Shown in pieces: positions 36,501 to 46,585 of a stretch of DNA of 64,000 nucleotides; the stretch's first letter is position 1; every line of letters begins with the position of its first letter. This DNA is from JABDIP01 sp965237625 (GTDB lineage Bacteria; Pseudomonadota; Alphaproteobacteria; DSM-16000; Inquilinaceae). The translations under genes were made by a program, and so were the position numbers. The DNA lies in the NCBI GenBank assembly GCA_965237625.1, contig CBDEGD010000043.1, positions 62,001 to 126,000 of the forward strand, read 5' to 3'. Below the pieces are notes generated by a model, which worked only from the letters and a program-made list of their open reading frames with translations, did not search any database and was not told where the DNA came from.

Positions 36501-37322
36501 TTAGCTTCGCCAGGACAGGAACCGTCGCTCCAGCATGCCGATGGCGGCGCTGACCAGCACCCCCAGGATCGACAGGATGGCGACGCCGACGAACAGGCGC
36601 TCCAGATCGTAGAGCGAGCCGGCCTGGAGGATGTAGGCCCCGATCCCGTGTTCGGCGCCCAGCATTTCCGCCGCGACCAGCAGGATGATGGCGATGGACA
36701 GGCTGATGCGCAGGCCGGAAAGGATGCCGGGCATGGCGCCCGGCAGCACGATCTTGGTAACGATGGAGCGCCATTTCAGCCCGAAGCTCTGGCCCATGCG
36801 GATCAATGTCCGATCTACATTGTCGACCGCGCCATAGGCGGCCACCACCGTGGGCGTGAAGGTGCCGAAGGCGATCAGCGCGTATTTCGACATCTCGTCG
36901 ATGCCGAACCAGATCACGAATAGCGGCAGCAGGGCGATCTTCGGGATCGGAAACAAGGCGGCGACCAAAGGGACAAGACCGGCCCTCACCAGCGAAAACA
37001 AGCCAATCAGAACCCCAACGGAAATACCGAACGACAGACCGATGGCGGACCCCACGATCAGCCGGGTGATCGACGGCACCAGATGGGTGAACAGCAGGCC
37101 CGACTGCCAGAGTTCGATGAAGGTCGCGAAGACATCGGACGGTCGCGGCATGGTCAGGCTCGAGATGACCCCAAGCCGCGTGCCGATTTCGATGCCGACA
37201 ATCAACAGGACGAAGACCGCGACGCCGACCCCGCGGCGGGATTGCGGGACGAAGCCCTTGCCGCGAAACGCGACGGGCTGGCCGCGCGGGGCGTTGGGGC
37301 CGATCATACCCCGCTCAGACAT
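36501..37322 (-). CDS. ABC transporter permease, NitT/TauT (SsuC) type
   Basis: A 273-residue permease with about six transmembrane segments and the binding-protein-dependent transport signature (GQSFGLKWRSIVTKIVLPGAMPGILSGLR, shown here as the EAA loop region at about 175-203). The start at 37322 (MSERGMIGP) overlaps the ATPase stop by eight bases; MIGPNAPRG at 37307 is an alternative. The importer belongs to the nitrate/sulfonate/taurine class, with ligand unknown. Confidence 0.85.
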   Translation of the reverse strand: MSERGMIGPNAPRGQPVAFRGKGFVPQSRRGVGVAVFVLLIVGIEIGTRLGVISSLTMPRPSDVFATFIELWQSGLLFTHLVPSITRLIVGSAIGLSFGISVGVLIGLFSLVRAGLVPLVAALFPIPKIALLPLFVIWFGIDEMSKYALIAFGTFTPTVVAAYGAVDNVDRTLIRMGQSFGLKWRSIVTKIVLPGAMPGILSGLRISLSIAIILLVAAEMLGAEHGIGAYILQAGSLYDLERLFVGVAILSILGVLVSAAIGMLERRFLSWRS

Positions 37323-38082
37323 CGACCAGCTCGGTATCGGCGGCCATCGCGTCGTCGCGCATCCGCTCCCAAAGGTGCTTCTGCTTCTCCTCCAACTCCC
37401 GGTCTCCCAAAGAGCGCTGGGCAAGCGGCGTGTCGATGGTCACCGTCTCGGCGATCTCGCCCGGACGGCGGGACAGCACGACGATGACATGTCCCAGGCG
37501 GACTGCCTCGTTCAGATTGTGGGTCACGTAGACGGCGGTGAAGGGCTGGCGGGTCCACAGCGAGATCAAATCGTCCATCAGCAATTCGCGGGCCTGGCTG
37601 TCGAGCGCCGATAGCGGCTCGTCCATCAACAGCACCGCCGGGTTGACCGCCAAGGCCCGGGCGATGGCCACCCGCTGCTTCATGCCGCCGGAGAGCTGCT
37701 TGGGCAGCGCGTGGCGGAAATCGGAAAGCTTGGTGCGCGCCAGGACGTCGGTGACGATGATATCGGCGTCGCGGCCGCGAATGCCGTGGTCGCTCAGGAC
37801 GAGGGTGATGTTGCCCTCGACCGTCCGCCAGGGCAGCAGGGCGAAATCCTGGAAGATATAGGTCAGCGGGTTCAGGCAGGCATCGGGAGGCGAGCCGATC
37901 TGTATCACCTGGCCGGCGGTCGGCCGCTCCAGCCCGCCGATGAGCCGCAGCAAGGTGGATTTCCCACAGCCGGACGGGCCGACGATGCTGACGATCCTGC
38001 CCGTCGGGATGTCCAGGGTGATGTCGCGCAGAACTTCCATGGAATCATAGCTATGGGAGATGCCCTGAAGCCGTAGATCCAC
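37315..38082 (-). CDS. ABC transporter ATP-binding protein, NitT/TauT type
   Basis: A protein of about 255 residues (271 if the GTG at 38130 is used). Walker A GPSGCGKST, Q-loop FQDFALLPWRT, signature LSGGMKQR, Walker B LLMDEPLSALD, switch His in VTHNLNEA. The FALLPWRT and NLNEAVRLGH features are typical of SsuB/TauB-type ATPases. The GTG at 38082 begins the conserved LRLQGISHSY strand; the start is uncertain. Confidence 0.85.
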   Translation of the reverse strand: MDLRLQGISHSYDSMEVLRDITLDIPTGRIVSIVGPSGCGKSTLLRLIGGLERPTAGQVIQIGSPPDACLNPLTYIFQDFALLPWRTVEGNITLVLSDHGIRGRDADIIVTDVLARTKLSDFRHALPKQLSGGMKQRVAIARALAVNPAVLLMDEPLSALDSQARELLMDDLISLWTRQPFTAVYVTHNLNEAVRLGHVIVVLSRRPGEIAETVTIDTPLAQRSLGDRELEEKQKHLWERMRDDAMAADTELVDV

Positions 38083-38160
38083 AAGCGTGCTTTCTGAAAA
38101 GGGAAAGGCTGGAAGGCGCGGCCAGGCCACGCCTTCCAGGATGCGTGACCTCGGGCCGCG

Positions 38161-39181
38161 CTAAATCGATTTGACGTAGGAGGAGTCGACCAACGTCTCG
38201 TAGGTAATCGAATCCTTGATCAAATCTTCCGACTTGAACCAGTCGATCTGGTCCTGGATGGATGAGGCGTTCAAGGCGGCGCCCTGGTTGATACGCATCG
38301 CGCCGTTCCGGATGCTGGGCGCTGCGCGCTCGTAGGGCCGGTCGGCGTAGACGTATTTGTGGATCAGCCTGACCATGTCCTCGGCGGCACCTTCGCCCGC
38401 GGTCTTGTCCACAAGGGCTGCGTTGAAGTCCGCGGCGCCGCGGGAGAACGCGGCCAGGAACGCCTCCGTCTTGGCCCGTTCGTTTGCGGCGTTGTCGGCC
38501 GATGTGAAGGCGGTGGTGACCTGATAGTTCGGGATGTAGTCCGCCACATCGCCGATGATCTTGACCGCATCCGCGCCCGCCAGCGCCTTGGCGATATGGG
38601 GCTGGATGCTCCATGCGTCGATCTGACCGGATTTGAGCGCGCCGATGACGGCGGAAACGCCATGGAGCGGCTTGTAACTCAGGGTCACGCCTTCCTTCGC
38701 CGCGATCTGGGCGCCCATATAGTGAAAGGACGAGCCGGCCTGGGTGATGCCGAAGCTCTTCCCGTCCAGCTTCGACGGATCGGTCACCCCGGCCTCATGG
38801 GCCGCGTTCGACGCCAGGATCTTCTGGCCGTCGATCCCAGGCTCTTCCGACAGGGCGCCGCCGATGACTTTCGCCGCCCCTTTCTCGGCGAAGGAAATCA
38901 ATCCGCCGGAGATCGCGGTGACCGCGTAGTCGAGGTCCCGCGACGCCACCGCCACCGCCATGGGCTGCGCGGCCTCGAAGAAGGTGAATTCCACATCCAG
39001 CCCGGCCTCGGCGAAATAGCCACGCTCGAACGCGACAAAACTGGCCGAGTGGCTGGTGAAGCGCAGGGCGCCGACCCTGATCGGCGTGCCGGCCAAGGCA
39101 GGCCGCGCGAATGCCGCTAGGGCCGCGGCGCCGCCGACGGACGCAATCGCCTGACGGCGGTTTCATCGATAGTCTGTTCAT
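38161..39181 (-). pseudogene. NitT/TauT ABC transporter substrate-binding protein, frameshift in signal peptide
   Basis: The mature protein is intact (GTPIRVGALRFTSHSASFVAFE through the end, SsuA/THI5-like periplasmic fold with GYFAEAGLDVEF and the FEAAQPMAVAVASRDLDY strand). The best start is ATG 39181 behind GGGAGG, giving MNRLSMK; one extra base at 39159-39160 then separates it from a RRQAIASVGGAAALAAFARPALA signal segment. Repaired length is 339 residues. The twin arginine suggests a possible Tat signal. Binding partner of the permease and ATPase downstream; ligand unknown. The break may be a sequencing error. Confidence 0.85.
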
Positions 39182-39666
39182 GGTTTCCTCCCAAACGTGC
39201 CTTTTTCAGGCGATTGCCCAAACCGATGGTAGGGGGCCAGACCGAGAATTGCCAAATATAGCGGAGGTGACACAGTCGGCAAATATTCGTGCCGATTTCG
39301 AGTTCCCTAGAATCCGTCGCCGAAGGAACGGGTAATGTCTCAGTCTGAATTCGGACGCGAGACAAGCACGAAGCGGACTCTTTTGTCGGCTTGCAGTTCG
39401 GAACCTGTCATCGTTCCGGTGCGGTGATTGAGTCCGCGATTAGCCAGAAGGAGACTCCCGCGTCCGAAGGCGCTCGCTAGCTTACACACCGCACCAGCTC
39501 GGGCATCAGGATCGCTAAACCAGCTTCATGAACTGCATTAGTCAAGCAACCACCGGGCGTGGGCTCGAACCCTGCTGCCACATCTCTCGCCGCCCAGCGT
39601 GTGGGAGGTCAGAGGAGCCACCATGTCCGCCGATCACCCGCGGCGCGTCCCCCACGCTGATCAAAA
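39182..39666. other. Intergenic region, no gene seen
   Basis: About 485 bases upstream of the binding-protein gene. A weak leftward promoter (TTGGCA, 18 bases, TACCAT on the minus strand) can be proposed in 39220-39255. Short open frames here have no recognisable features. A sequence near 39560 looks superficially like a tRNA T arm but does not fold. Confidence 0.4.
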
Positions 39667-39990
39667 CTACCGCGGAACTGCGCGCGAGCAGTTCCTGACA
39701 GCCGCATTGTCGACCGGTTCATCCGGGAGCAGATCGACAAATGACGCGCGCGCTAGATCGCTCCGCTCCGTACTGCTGGACGGGGCGGGCACCTCGCCGG
39801 ATGCCACCAACCTGCCAGTGTTGACCACGCAGTAGGCAACGTCTCGATCTGATGCAGCGGCAGTAGCCAGATCCGCCGCGCTGCCGTTGGTCGTCAATGG
39901 CCCGAATGCGAAGCCAAGGATCAAGATCAGAATAGCGCCACCGATGGCACCGTAGACGTATTTGCCCCAGTGGGCCTTGAGATCGTCCAT
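39667..39990 (-). CDS. Small membrane-anchored hypothetical protein
   Basis: A 107-residue protein with one transmembrane helix (about residues 13-31, YGAIGGAILILILGFAFG) followed by a soluble tail with VAYCVVNTGRLVASGEVPAP and STERSDLARASFVDLLPDEPVD. It contains two cysteines outside the membrane. The composition and a continuous GC-rich frame support a real gene. I do not recognise a named domain. Confidence 0.6.
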   Translation of the reverse strand: MDDLKAHWGKYVYGAIGGAILILILGFAFGPLTTNGSAADLATAAASDRDVAYCVVNTGRLVASGEVPAPSSSTERSDLARASFVDLLPDEPVDNAAVRNCSRAVPR

Positions 39991-40426
39991 GTCACGAGCC
40001 CCATTTCTGATAAACCGAGTGGAAGAGTCGAGATGTTCGACCCAAACTGCGATCCAAGCTGCCGGTGATTACGCGGCATGTTGAGGCAGAACAAAAGTTG
40101 CGAAAGGAGACAGTCGCCGCCAGCCGGGTGCAAGACGCCGACCTGTTGCGCGAGATGATCGACCCAACCTAAGACCGAACTTACTTTCCAGCCAGCCAAG
40201 TCTATTTGACAACGCCCCACGGCGCCCTCGAGATCCAGATCGCCGGCAAAATGGTACGAAACGCAATGATCGGCGTCGGGCATTGTCAACGTCGACTCCG
40301 CCACCTCGGTGCACCGCGCCCGACTCCCACCCCAGGGCCATCGGTGCTATCGTCGGCCCACTCCGAGGGAATCATCCGCGAAAAGTCGGATGAAGATGAA
40401 TCGGAATCCACGACAAGGAGGATATC
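39991..40426. other. Intergenic region, nothing recognised
   Basis: About 436 bases between the small membrane protein and the second peptide-type ABC operon. One 125-codon open frame on the minus strand has no recognisable features and I leave it out. An AAGGAGG ribosome site at the right end belongs to the binding-protein gene at 40427. Confidence 0.4.
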
Positions 40427-41924
40427 ATGGCCAGGCGGGGCATTTTCATTGCAGCGGCCGTCGTCGCAGCGCTACCAATAACTCTGGCCCATGCCCAGAG
40501 CGGGACATTCCGCCAATCCCACGACCTTGGGTTCGCGGGGCTGATAGACCTCGACCCGGCTTCTGAGGGTCGCTTCTGGCAGGTCACCGAGAAGACGATG
40601 AGCCGCCTGGTTCGGCCTGGCGAGGGTGGAGAGCCGGAGCCGGATCTGGCGACGGAGTGGTCGGCAAACGAGACCGCGACCGAATGGGTTTTCAAGTTGC
40701 GTGAAAGTGTCGAATTCCACGATGGATCGGACTTCGACGCAGCCGACGTGATTTATTCGTTGGAGCACATCAGAGACCCCGAAATCGATTCGCCGGCCGC
40801 GTCGGTCATCGCGGCGGTAGACACGATAGAGGCCGTCGACCGGTTGACCATCAAGATGACACTCTTCGGCACCTCACGCGGATCTGCCGTTGCTGCTGAT
40901 GGATTATCGTATTCGGATGATCCCGGAAGGCTCGGCGGACACGATCGCAACGACCGGAATCGGGACCGGGCCCTTTGTTCTGGTAACGCTCGACCCTGAG
41001 GGGACAACCGTTCTGAAGGCGAATCCCGACTATTGGGAGGGGCCGCCTGGCGTCGAGACCATTGAGATCATCGGCATCGCGGATGCCCAGGCGCGCGTGC
41101 AAGCGTTGCTCGGTGCCCAAATCGACATGCTTGGCTACGGTGATCTGTCCGGACAACAGTTGGCGCTCTTCGAGAACAACCCGAATTTCAAGGTGCAGAG
41201 CGTGCCCACAGGCGATTGGCTGGGCATCGTCTTCCGAACTGACACCGAGCCCTTCACCGACGCCGGCGTCCGCAAGGCGTTGCGAATAGCAACCGATCGT
41301 CAGGCCCTGGTCGACCTTGTTCTGGGCCCCGGCGGCGGCGCCGTGACGTGTGATCACCCGGTATGGACGGGCGATCAATATCGCGTGCAGTTAGATTGCC
41401 CACCGCAGATCGACGAGGCCAGGCGACTGCTCACCGAGGCCGGTTATCCCGATGGCATCGAGTTCGACATCACCACCAGCAATATCGATCCCAGGTTCAT
41501 TACGCTTGCGGAAGCGTATCAGCAACAGGTCGCGGAGGCTGGCATCAAGGTCAACATAGTGATGGCGGCAGCGGACGGATATTGGTCGGAAGTCTGGCTG
41601 AAGGAGCCGGTCGTGAGCACCAGATGGGGCCAGCGGCCCGCCGATCAGATTCTAAACGAAGACTACCGCGGCGGCGCGCCCTGGAACGAGACGTACTGGA
41701 ACCGTCCCGATTTCGACGAGATGCTGGACCAGGCGCGGGAGGAACTCGACTTCGAGAAACGCGCGGGTCTGTACCATCGACTCCAGGAGATACTTTACGA
41801 GGAGGGCGGATCGTTCATCCCCTTCCACGTCAACCAGGCCGTCGCTACGACCGCCAGGGTTTCGGGACTACAAGCGGTGTTTGCGGACGCCGTCCGCTAC
41901 CACCTCGTACAGGTGAGCGACTAA
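40427..41924 (+). pseudogene. Peptide-type ABC transporter substrate-binding protein (SBP family 5), one frameshift
   Basis: It starts at ATG 40427 with an AAGGAGG ribosome site and a Sec signal (MARRGIFIAAAVVAALPITLAHA). The frame holds to about residue 145 (VDRLTIKMTL), then one extra T at 40865-40866 shifts it; the true continuation reads SAPHADLPLLLMDYRIRMIP and runs to the stop at 41924. Repaired length about 498 residues, normal for family 5 proteins. FKLRESVEFHDGSDF and VRKALRIATDRQALV are family marks. First gene of a second importer; ligand unknown. Confidence 0.88.
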
Positions 41925-42206
41925 CCGACGGGCGATGCTTTAGAGACCAAGCCATGTGAATTCCATGGCGACGATCTTTGGTCCGGGCTCGGCGGCTGGA
42001 TGCAAGGCGAGAGCCCTGTGGAGGGTCAGCCAGCGCATCCCGGGCCGGACTTTTGGATGGCTTCGTCGATAGCTAGACGGCCGTGGGCGATCGTTCCGGT
42101 GACCGCATCACTTGGTTGCCCGATCCGCCCGATCGTTCACCCGGCCATGGTCTGACGCTGGATTATTGTTTCGTCGGCTCGGAAATGGGGCACAAGAGCA
42201 CGATGG

Positions 42207-42228
42207 GATGAGGTCAAGTGACCTCATC
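42207..42228. repeat. Palindrome 1 in ABC intercistronic region
   Basis: Perfect 10-bp inverted repeat with a two-base centre (GATGAGGTCA and its complement). First of three palindromes within 200 bases between the binding-protein stop (41924) and the permease start (42643). The remainder of that 718-base gap holds no gene that I can support. Confidence 0.75.
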
Positions 42229-42255
42229 TCTGAATCGTCCTCTAGAACATTGGAG

Positions 42256-42310
42256 TAGATTGGGATTCAGATTTGAAGTCGAGTCGACTTCAAATCTGAA
42301 TCCCAATCTA
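42256..42310. repeat. Palindrome 2, 27-bp perfect inverted repeat
   Basis: Bases 42256-42282 and 42284-42310 are perfectly complementary around a single base. The near absence of a loop makes a DNA cruciform or a binding site for a dimeric protein as plausible as an RNA hairpin. The sequence is AT-richer than the surrounding genes. Confidence 0.85.
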
Positions 42311-42366
42311 GGCCAAGCGTGCATGGTCCGACGGCTCTTTGGAAAGCTCGGATCATCGGCCTGATA

Positions 42367-42401
42367 CCAAGGGTCCATGAACTTGACTCATGGACCCTTG
42401 G
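42367..42401. repeat. Palindrome 3, 14-bp perfect inverted repeat
   Basis: Arms 42367-42380 and 42388-42401 pair perfectly around a seven-base loop. Together with palindromes 1 and 2 it could act as a series of RNA structures that stabilise the upstream binding-protein mRNA. Confidence 0.8.
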
Positions 42402-42642
42402 CAGGTGCGGCCGCGCGCTCGCAGCGAAGCGAGGACAGCCGGCGTGGCGCCTGAACGCAATACAACGGTCATGATCAACGACCGTTGGTATCACTGGATT
42501 GAACTGGATCTCTACATCTTTCGAGGTGAGCGCCCAATGCTTTCATTTTTTCGAGCATCGTCGATTGGTCCACCGGGCAACCGGATCGTCCAAATTATGA
42601 CCCGCGGGCCGTCAAAGCCCGGTAGGCCATCAACTCAAACGG

Positions 42643-43602
42643 ATGGTTAGGCTAATTGCCCGCAGGTTGGCGCTCGGCGTTTTGACGATCGTGCTTGTCT
42701 CAGGCATTATCTTCGTGGGTGTCGAGATGCTGCCCGGCGATTCCTGCACCGCCTATCTGGGGCGGATGGCCCAGGGAACGAGGCTGGAGAATTGTCGCCG
42801 GGATTTTGGCCTCGAACGTCCTGCCCTGACACGCTACGTCGAATGGACCTCCGGCGCGGTCCGAGGCGATTTCGGCGTCTCGCTCAATGGCAAGACGCCG
42901 ATTTCCGAAACCGTTGGCACACGTTTCCGCAATACGGTCATCCTCGGCGTTACAGCGTCGATGGTAGGTGTTCCACTCGCCATCCTGCTTGGGATTATCG
43001 CGGCCCTGTGGCGAGATCGCCCCCCCGACCTGTGGGTATCCACCACGGCGATCGTCGCCATGACGATCCCGGAGTTTGTAAGCGCCACTGTCTTGATCTT
43101 GATTTTCAGCGTCTGGCTCGGATGGCTCCCCGGAATCGTAATCACCCGACCCGACGCGCCGCTTTTTGAATTTCTGTCGGACATCATACTGCCAATCGTC
43201 GCGCTCGCCCTTGTCATGACGGCGCACATATTACGCATGGTGCGCACCAGTGTGATCGACGTAATGGAAAGCGACTACGTCCAGATGGCGCAACTAAAGG
43301 GTGTCCCCTTTTGGCAGATGGTGTTCAGGCACGTGTTGCCGAACGCCCTGTTGCCGACCATCAATCTCGTCGCCTTGACGATTGCATGGCTGTTGGGGGG
43401 CACCGTCGTCATCGAGGTCGTGTTCAACTATCCCGGACTCGGTCGATTGATGGTCCAAGCCATTTTCTTCCGTGACCTCGCGATGGTGCAGGCGATCGCC
43501 CTGATCCTGGCGACCCTGTCCGTCGGTCTAAACCTCTTCGCCGACTTGTTGACTCTGGTGGCCAATCCAAGACTTAGAACGATGCGCACGTCGCGACCAT
43601 GA
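42643..43602 (+). CDS. ABC transporter permease, DppB type
   Basis: A 319-residue permease starting MVRLIARRLALGVLTIVLV, with six predicted transmembrane segments and the EAA loop DYVQMAQLKGVPFWQMVFRH. The RRDFGLERPALTRYVEW segment after the first helix is typical of the DppB group. It overlaps the following DppC-like gene by four bases (ATGA). Component of the importer whose binding protein is encoded at 40427. Confidence 0.88.
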   Translation: MVRLIARRLALGVLTIVLVSGIIFVGVEMLPGDSCTAYLGRMAQGTRLENCRRDFGLERPALTRYVEWTSGAVRGDFGVSLNGKTPISETVGTRFRNTVILGVTASMVGVPLAILLGIIAALWRDRPPDLWVSTTAIVAMTIPEFVSATVLILIFSVWLGWLPGIVITRPDAPLFEFLSDIILPIVALALVMTAHILRMVRTSVIDVMESDYVQMAQLKGVPFWQMVFRHVLPNALLPTINLVALTIAWLLGGTVVIEVVFNYPGLGRLMVQAIFFRDLAMVQAIALILATLSVGLNLFADLLTLVANPRLRTMRTSRP

Positions 43603-44495
43603 CGGCGGCGACAAACATAGAGCCCGTCAAACAGAAGAGTGCGTTCGCCAGGTTGCTGGCTGTCCTATTGGCGATGCTCTCCCGGCCCTCGGGCCTCGTG
43701 GGTCTCATTCTCGTGGCTTTCCACGTCGTCCTGGCGATCGTGTCGCCAGCGATTGCGCCGTACGATTTCAGAGAGTTGAGCGCTCAGACTATCCTTAACG
43801 CGCCGTCCTTCGAGCACTGGTTTGGCACCGACAACCTTGGACGCGACGTATTCACGCGCACCATGCTCGGGGGTCGACAGGCGTTACTCGTGACAACCAT
43901 TTCCACGGTCCTCGCCATCACCTGGGGTGGATTGTTGGGCGTTTTACTTGGCCTCGTGGGCGGGCGGCTCGACGAGCTCCTGATGCGTCTCGTCGATGCC
44001 TTTCTCTGCCTGCCATGGATCCTGGTCTTGCTCTTGATCGTCGTCATGGTCGGTTTCGGCCCCGGCGTGCTGGTTCTCACCCTGGGATTTTTCTACGGCA
44101 TCCCGGTGATACGGATGGCGCGCGCGGCGACGCAGGATGTGGTGGCCCTCGACTTCGTGACGGCTGCCCGAGCGCGAGGCGAGCGCCGGTCGACAATTGT
44201 TTGGCGGGAGCTCGTGCCCAACGTGCTCGACGTTCTGCTGGTCGAAGGCGCCATGCGTTGGTCATGGATGTTGCTGGCGTTCAGCTCGCTGTCATTTCTT
44301 GGGTTCGGTGTCACGCCGCCGACGCCGGATTGGGGCCTGATGATTTCCAATGCGCGAAGCTTCATGTCGTTCGCGCCATGGGCGGCGCTGGCGCCTGTCG
44401 TTGCGCTCAGCTCGCTGATTATCGGGATCAACTTGAGCGCGGACGCACTCGCCAAGGCCTTGGGTATCGATCGAGCCCAAAAGGCACCGGTCTAG
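43599..44495 (+). CDS. ABC transporter permease, DppC type
   Basis: A 298-residue permease with an N-terminal helix, the FGTDNLGRDVFTRTMLGGR segment and the EAA loop TAARARGERRSTIVWRELVPN. Length is normal for DppC. It ends nine bases before the ATPase gene. Confidence 0.88.
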   Translation: MTAATNIEPVKQKSAFARLLAVLLAMLSRPSGLVGLILVAFHVVLAIVSPAIAPYDFRELSAQTILNAPSFEHWFGTDNLGRDVFTRTMLGGRQALLVTTISTVLAITWGGLLGVLLGLVGGRLDELLMRLVDAFLCLPWILVLLLIVVMVGFGPGVLVLTLGFFYGIPVIRMARAATQDVVALDFVTAARARGERRSTIVWRELVPNVLDVLLVEGAMRWSWMLLAFSSLSFLGFGVTPPTPDWGLMISNARSFMSFAPWAALAPVVALSSLIIGINLSADALAKALGIDRAQKAPV

Positions 44496-44503
44496 GTCTC
44501 GCG

Positions 44504-46585
44504 ATGCGCAAACCGCTCGTCCAAGTACAGAACCTGGGCATTGGCTTTACCAGCCAGGCGGGACTCGTAATGCCGATCCTGCGGAACATCGATCTGGCGA
44601 TTGGCGAGGGCGAGACGATTGGACTGGTTGGCGAGTCGGGGTGCGGCAAGAGCACCTTGGCCCTTGCCATGATGGGTTACCTGAAGAGGGGCCTCCGCGT
44701 CTTGGAAGGCGAAACCCTGTTTCGTGGGCGCAATGTATTTGACATGGACGAGCGGGCCCTCCAGGACATTCGCGGCGGTGAGCTCGCCCTGATTCCGCAG
44801 AATGCCGGCCAGTCGTTGACGCCGACTTCGAGGATCGGCCAGCAGATCGACGAATCGGTGAAACTGCACACCAGGTTCGCAAAAGAGCAGCGGCGTGAAC
44901 GCGTTATCGAACTGTTGTTGCAGGTGCGTTTGCCGCAACCGGAGGAATTGCTGGAGCGCTATCCCCACGAACTCTCGGGCGGTCAGCAACAGCGCGTTGC
45001 CATCGCCATGGCGTTGGCGGCCGAGCCCGATGTTCTGTTGCTGGACGAGCCGACGACCGGCCTCGACGTCACCACTCAAGCCCATATCCTCGAGTTGTTG
45101 CGCGATTTGGCGACCGAGACCGGGACGGCGATGGTCTATGTCAGCCACGATTTGGGCGCCATTGCCCGGGTCAGCGACCGTATTGCCGTCATGTATGCAG
45201 GGGAACTCGTGCTCGAGGGTCCGGCGCGCCGGGTGTTGAAGCAGCCAGCGCATCCCTATGCCCGCGGGCTGCTCTTGTCGATTCCCAGGTTGAAGGAGGC
45301 GGTTGTGCCCGCATCGATGCCAGGACGTCCTCCGCCTCCGGGCGGGGCTGGCCAGGGATGCGGCTTTGCCGATCGCTGTCCCATGGCGGAGAAACGCTGT
45401 CGAGACGAAAGACCTTTGCTCGAACCCACGGCCGCGCAGGAAATTGTGCGCTGCCATTTCCACGAACGGATCGAGCAACTCCCAGCACCGGAACGGCCGA
45501 AACGGCCCGACCGGTCGAGCCTGGACGAAACGGACAGCATCCTTCGACTCGACAACGTGGCAATAAGCTATGCCAAGCCCGGCATCGTTGACCAGATCCT
45601 GGGCCGGCAGCCCGATGTACCGCCAACCGTCGACAAGATCGATTTGACTATTCGCCGAGGGGAGACTGTCGGGCTGGTGGGTGAATCCGGAAGCGGCAAG
45701 TCGACGATCCTTCGGGCCATCGCCGGCCTTTGCCCCCTGCAGAGCGGAACCATCACTTACGAGGAGAGTGAAAGTCTGAACACGTCGGTCGATGAGCGGA
45801 CGAAGGACCTGCTGAGACGCATTCAGCTCATCTTCCAGAACCCGGATGCCTCCCTTAACCCGCGGCACACGGTGGCGGAGATCCTGGCCCAACCGCTGAA
45901 GCTTTATTTCGGCCTTGGCGACGACGAATTGCGAAAGCGTAGCGTGGCGTTGCTGGAGCGGGTGCGCCTGCGTGCGGATTATCTGGAGCGGCTGCCGAGC
46001 CAGTTGTCCGGAGGGGAAAAACAGCGTGTTGCAATAGCGCGAGCCTTTGCCGCCGAGCCCGAACTTGTACTGTGCGACGAGGTCACGTCAGCACTCGATG
46101 TATCGGTCCAGGCCGCCGTCCTGGATCTGTTGACCCAGCTCCAAGCCGATCAGCGGGCGACCTATGTTCTGGTCTCTCACGATCTGGCGGTGGTGCGCGT
46201 CTTAGCCGATCGCGTGGCAGTGCTCTACCAGGGCAGGCTCTGCGAGATGGGCCCATCCGAAAATGTCTATCGCTTTCCCTCCCACCCCTACACCGAAGCG
46301 CTGCTCGGCGCAGTGCTGGAGCCCGATCCTGATGCCGGACCCGCGGTCGCGGCTGAGGAGGTGGTGGACCTATTTCCCCCGGCCAGGGGATGCCCGTTCC
46401 AGCGCCGGTGCCCCCGGAGTATCGGCGACATCTGTGACAATGAGACACCACCTTGGCGGCCCACGGAGTTAGGCCATGCGATCCGCTGTCATATTCCACT
46501 GGCCGAACTGCGTGGCATGCAGGAGCAGTCGGCGGACGCCGTCGCCGCGAAATTAGGGCCGACCGAGGGCATTCACGCGGATTAA
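44504..46585 (+). CDS. ABC transporter ATP-binding protein, DppD-DppF fusion
   Basis: A 693-residue protein with two complete ATPase domains. Domain 1: GESGCGKST, LSGGQQQR, LLLDEPTTGLD. Domain 2: GESGSGKST, LSGGEKQR, VLCDEVTSALD, where the Walker B proline position is Val, a small departure. Each domain ends in an oligopeptide-type C-terminal cysteine motif (CGFADRCPMAEKRC; CPFQRRCPRSIGDIC), possible iron-sulfur or zinc sites. The ATG at 44504 is used; a longer open frame upstream only overlaps the permease gene. Confidence 0.88.
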   Translation: MRKPLVQVQNLGIGFTSQAGLVMPILRNIDLAIGEGETIGLVGESGCGKSTLALAMMGYLKRGLRVLEGETLFRGRNVFDMDERALQDIRGGELALIPQNAGQSLTPTSRIGQQIDESVKLHTRFAKEQRRERVIELLLQVRLPQPEELLERYPHELSGGQQQRVAIAMALAAEPDVLLLDEPTTGLDVTTQAHILELLRDLATETGTAMVYVSHDLGAIARVSDRIAVMYAGELVLEGPARRVLKQPAHPYARGLLLSIPRLKEAVVPASMPGRPPPPGGAGQGCGFADRCPMAEKRCRDERPLLEPTAAQEIVRCHFHERIEQLPAPERPKRPDRSSLDETDSILRLDNVAISYAKPGIVDQILGRQPDVPPTVDKIDLTIRRGETVGLVGESGSGKSTILRAIAGLCPLQSGTITYEESESLNTSVDERTKDLLRRIQLIFQNPDASLNPRHTVAEILAQPLKLYFGLGDDELRKRSVALLERVRLRADYLERLPSQLSGGEKQRVAIARAFAAEPELVLCDEVTSALDVSVQAAVLDLLTQLQADQRATYVLVSHDLAVVRVLADRVAVLYQGRLCEMGPSENVYRFPSHPYTEALLGAVLEPDPDAGPAVAAEEVVDLFPPARGCPFQRRCPRSIGDICDNETPPWRPTELGHAIRCHIPLAELRGMQEQSADAVAAKLGPTEGIHAD

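Noticed and set aside
39545..39590. A tRNA-like T-arm sequence (GGTTCGAGCCC on the minus strand)
   Set aside because: The flanking bases do not form a T stem or an acceptor, and no cloverleaf can be drawn.
39927..40304. A 125-codon minus-strand frame near the small membrane protein
   Set aside because: It partly overlaps a better candidate and has no signal, membrane or domain features.
44015..44503. N-terminal extension of the second fused ABC ATPase
   Set aside because: The extension overlaps the DppC-type permease gene out of frame; the ATG at 44504 fits family starts.
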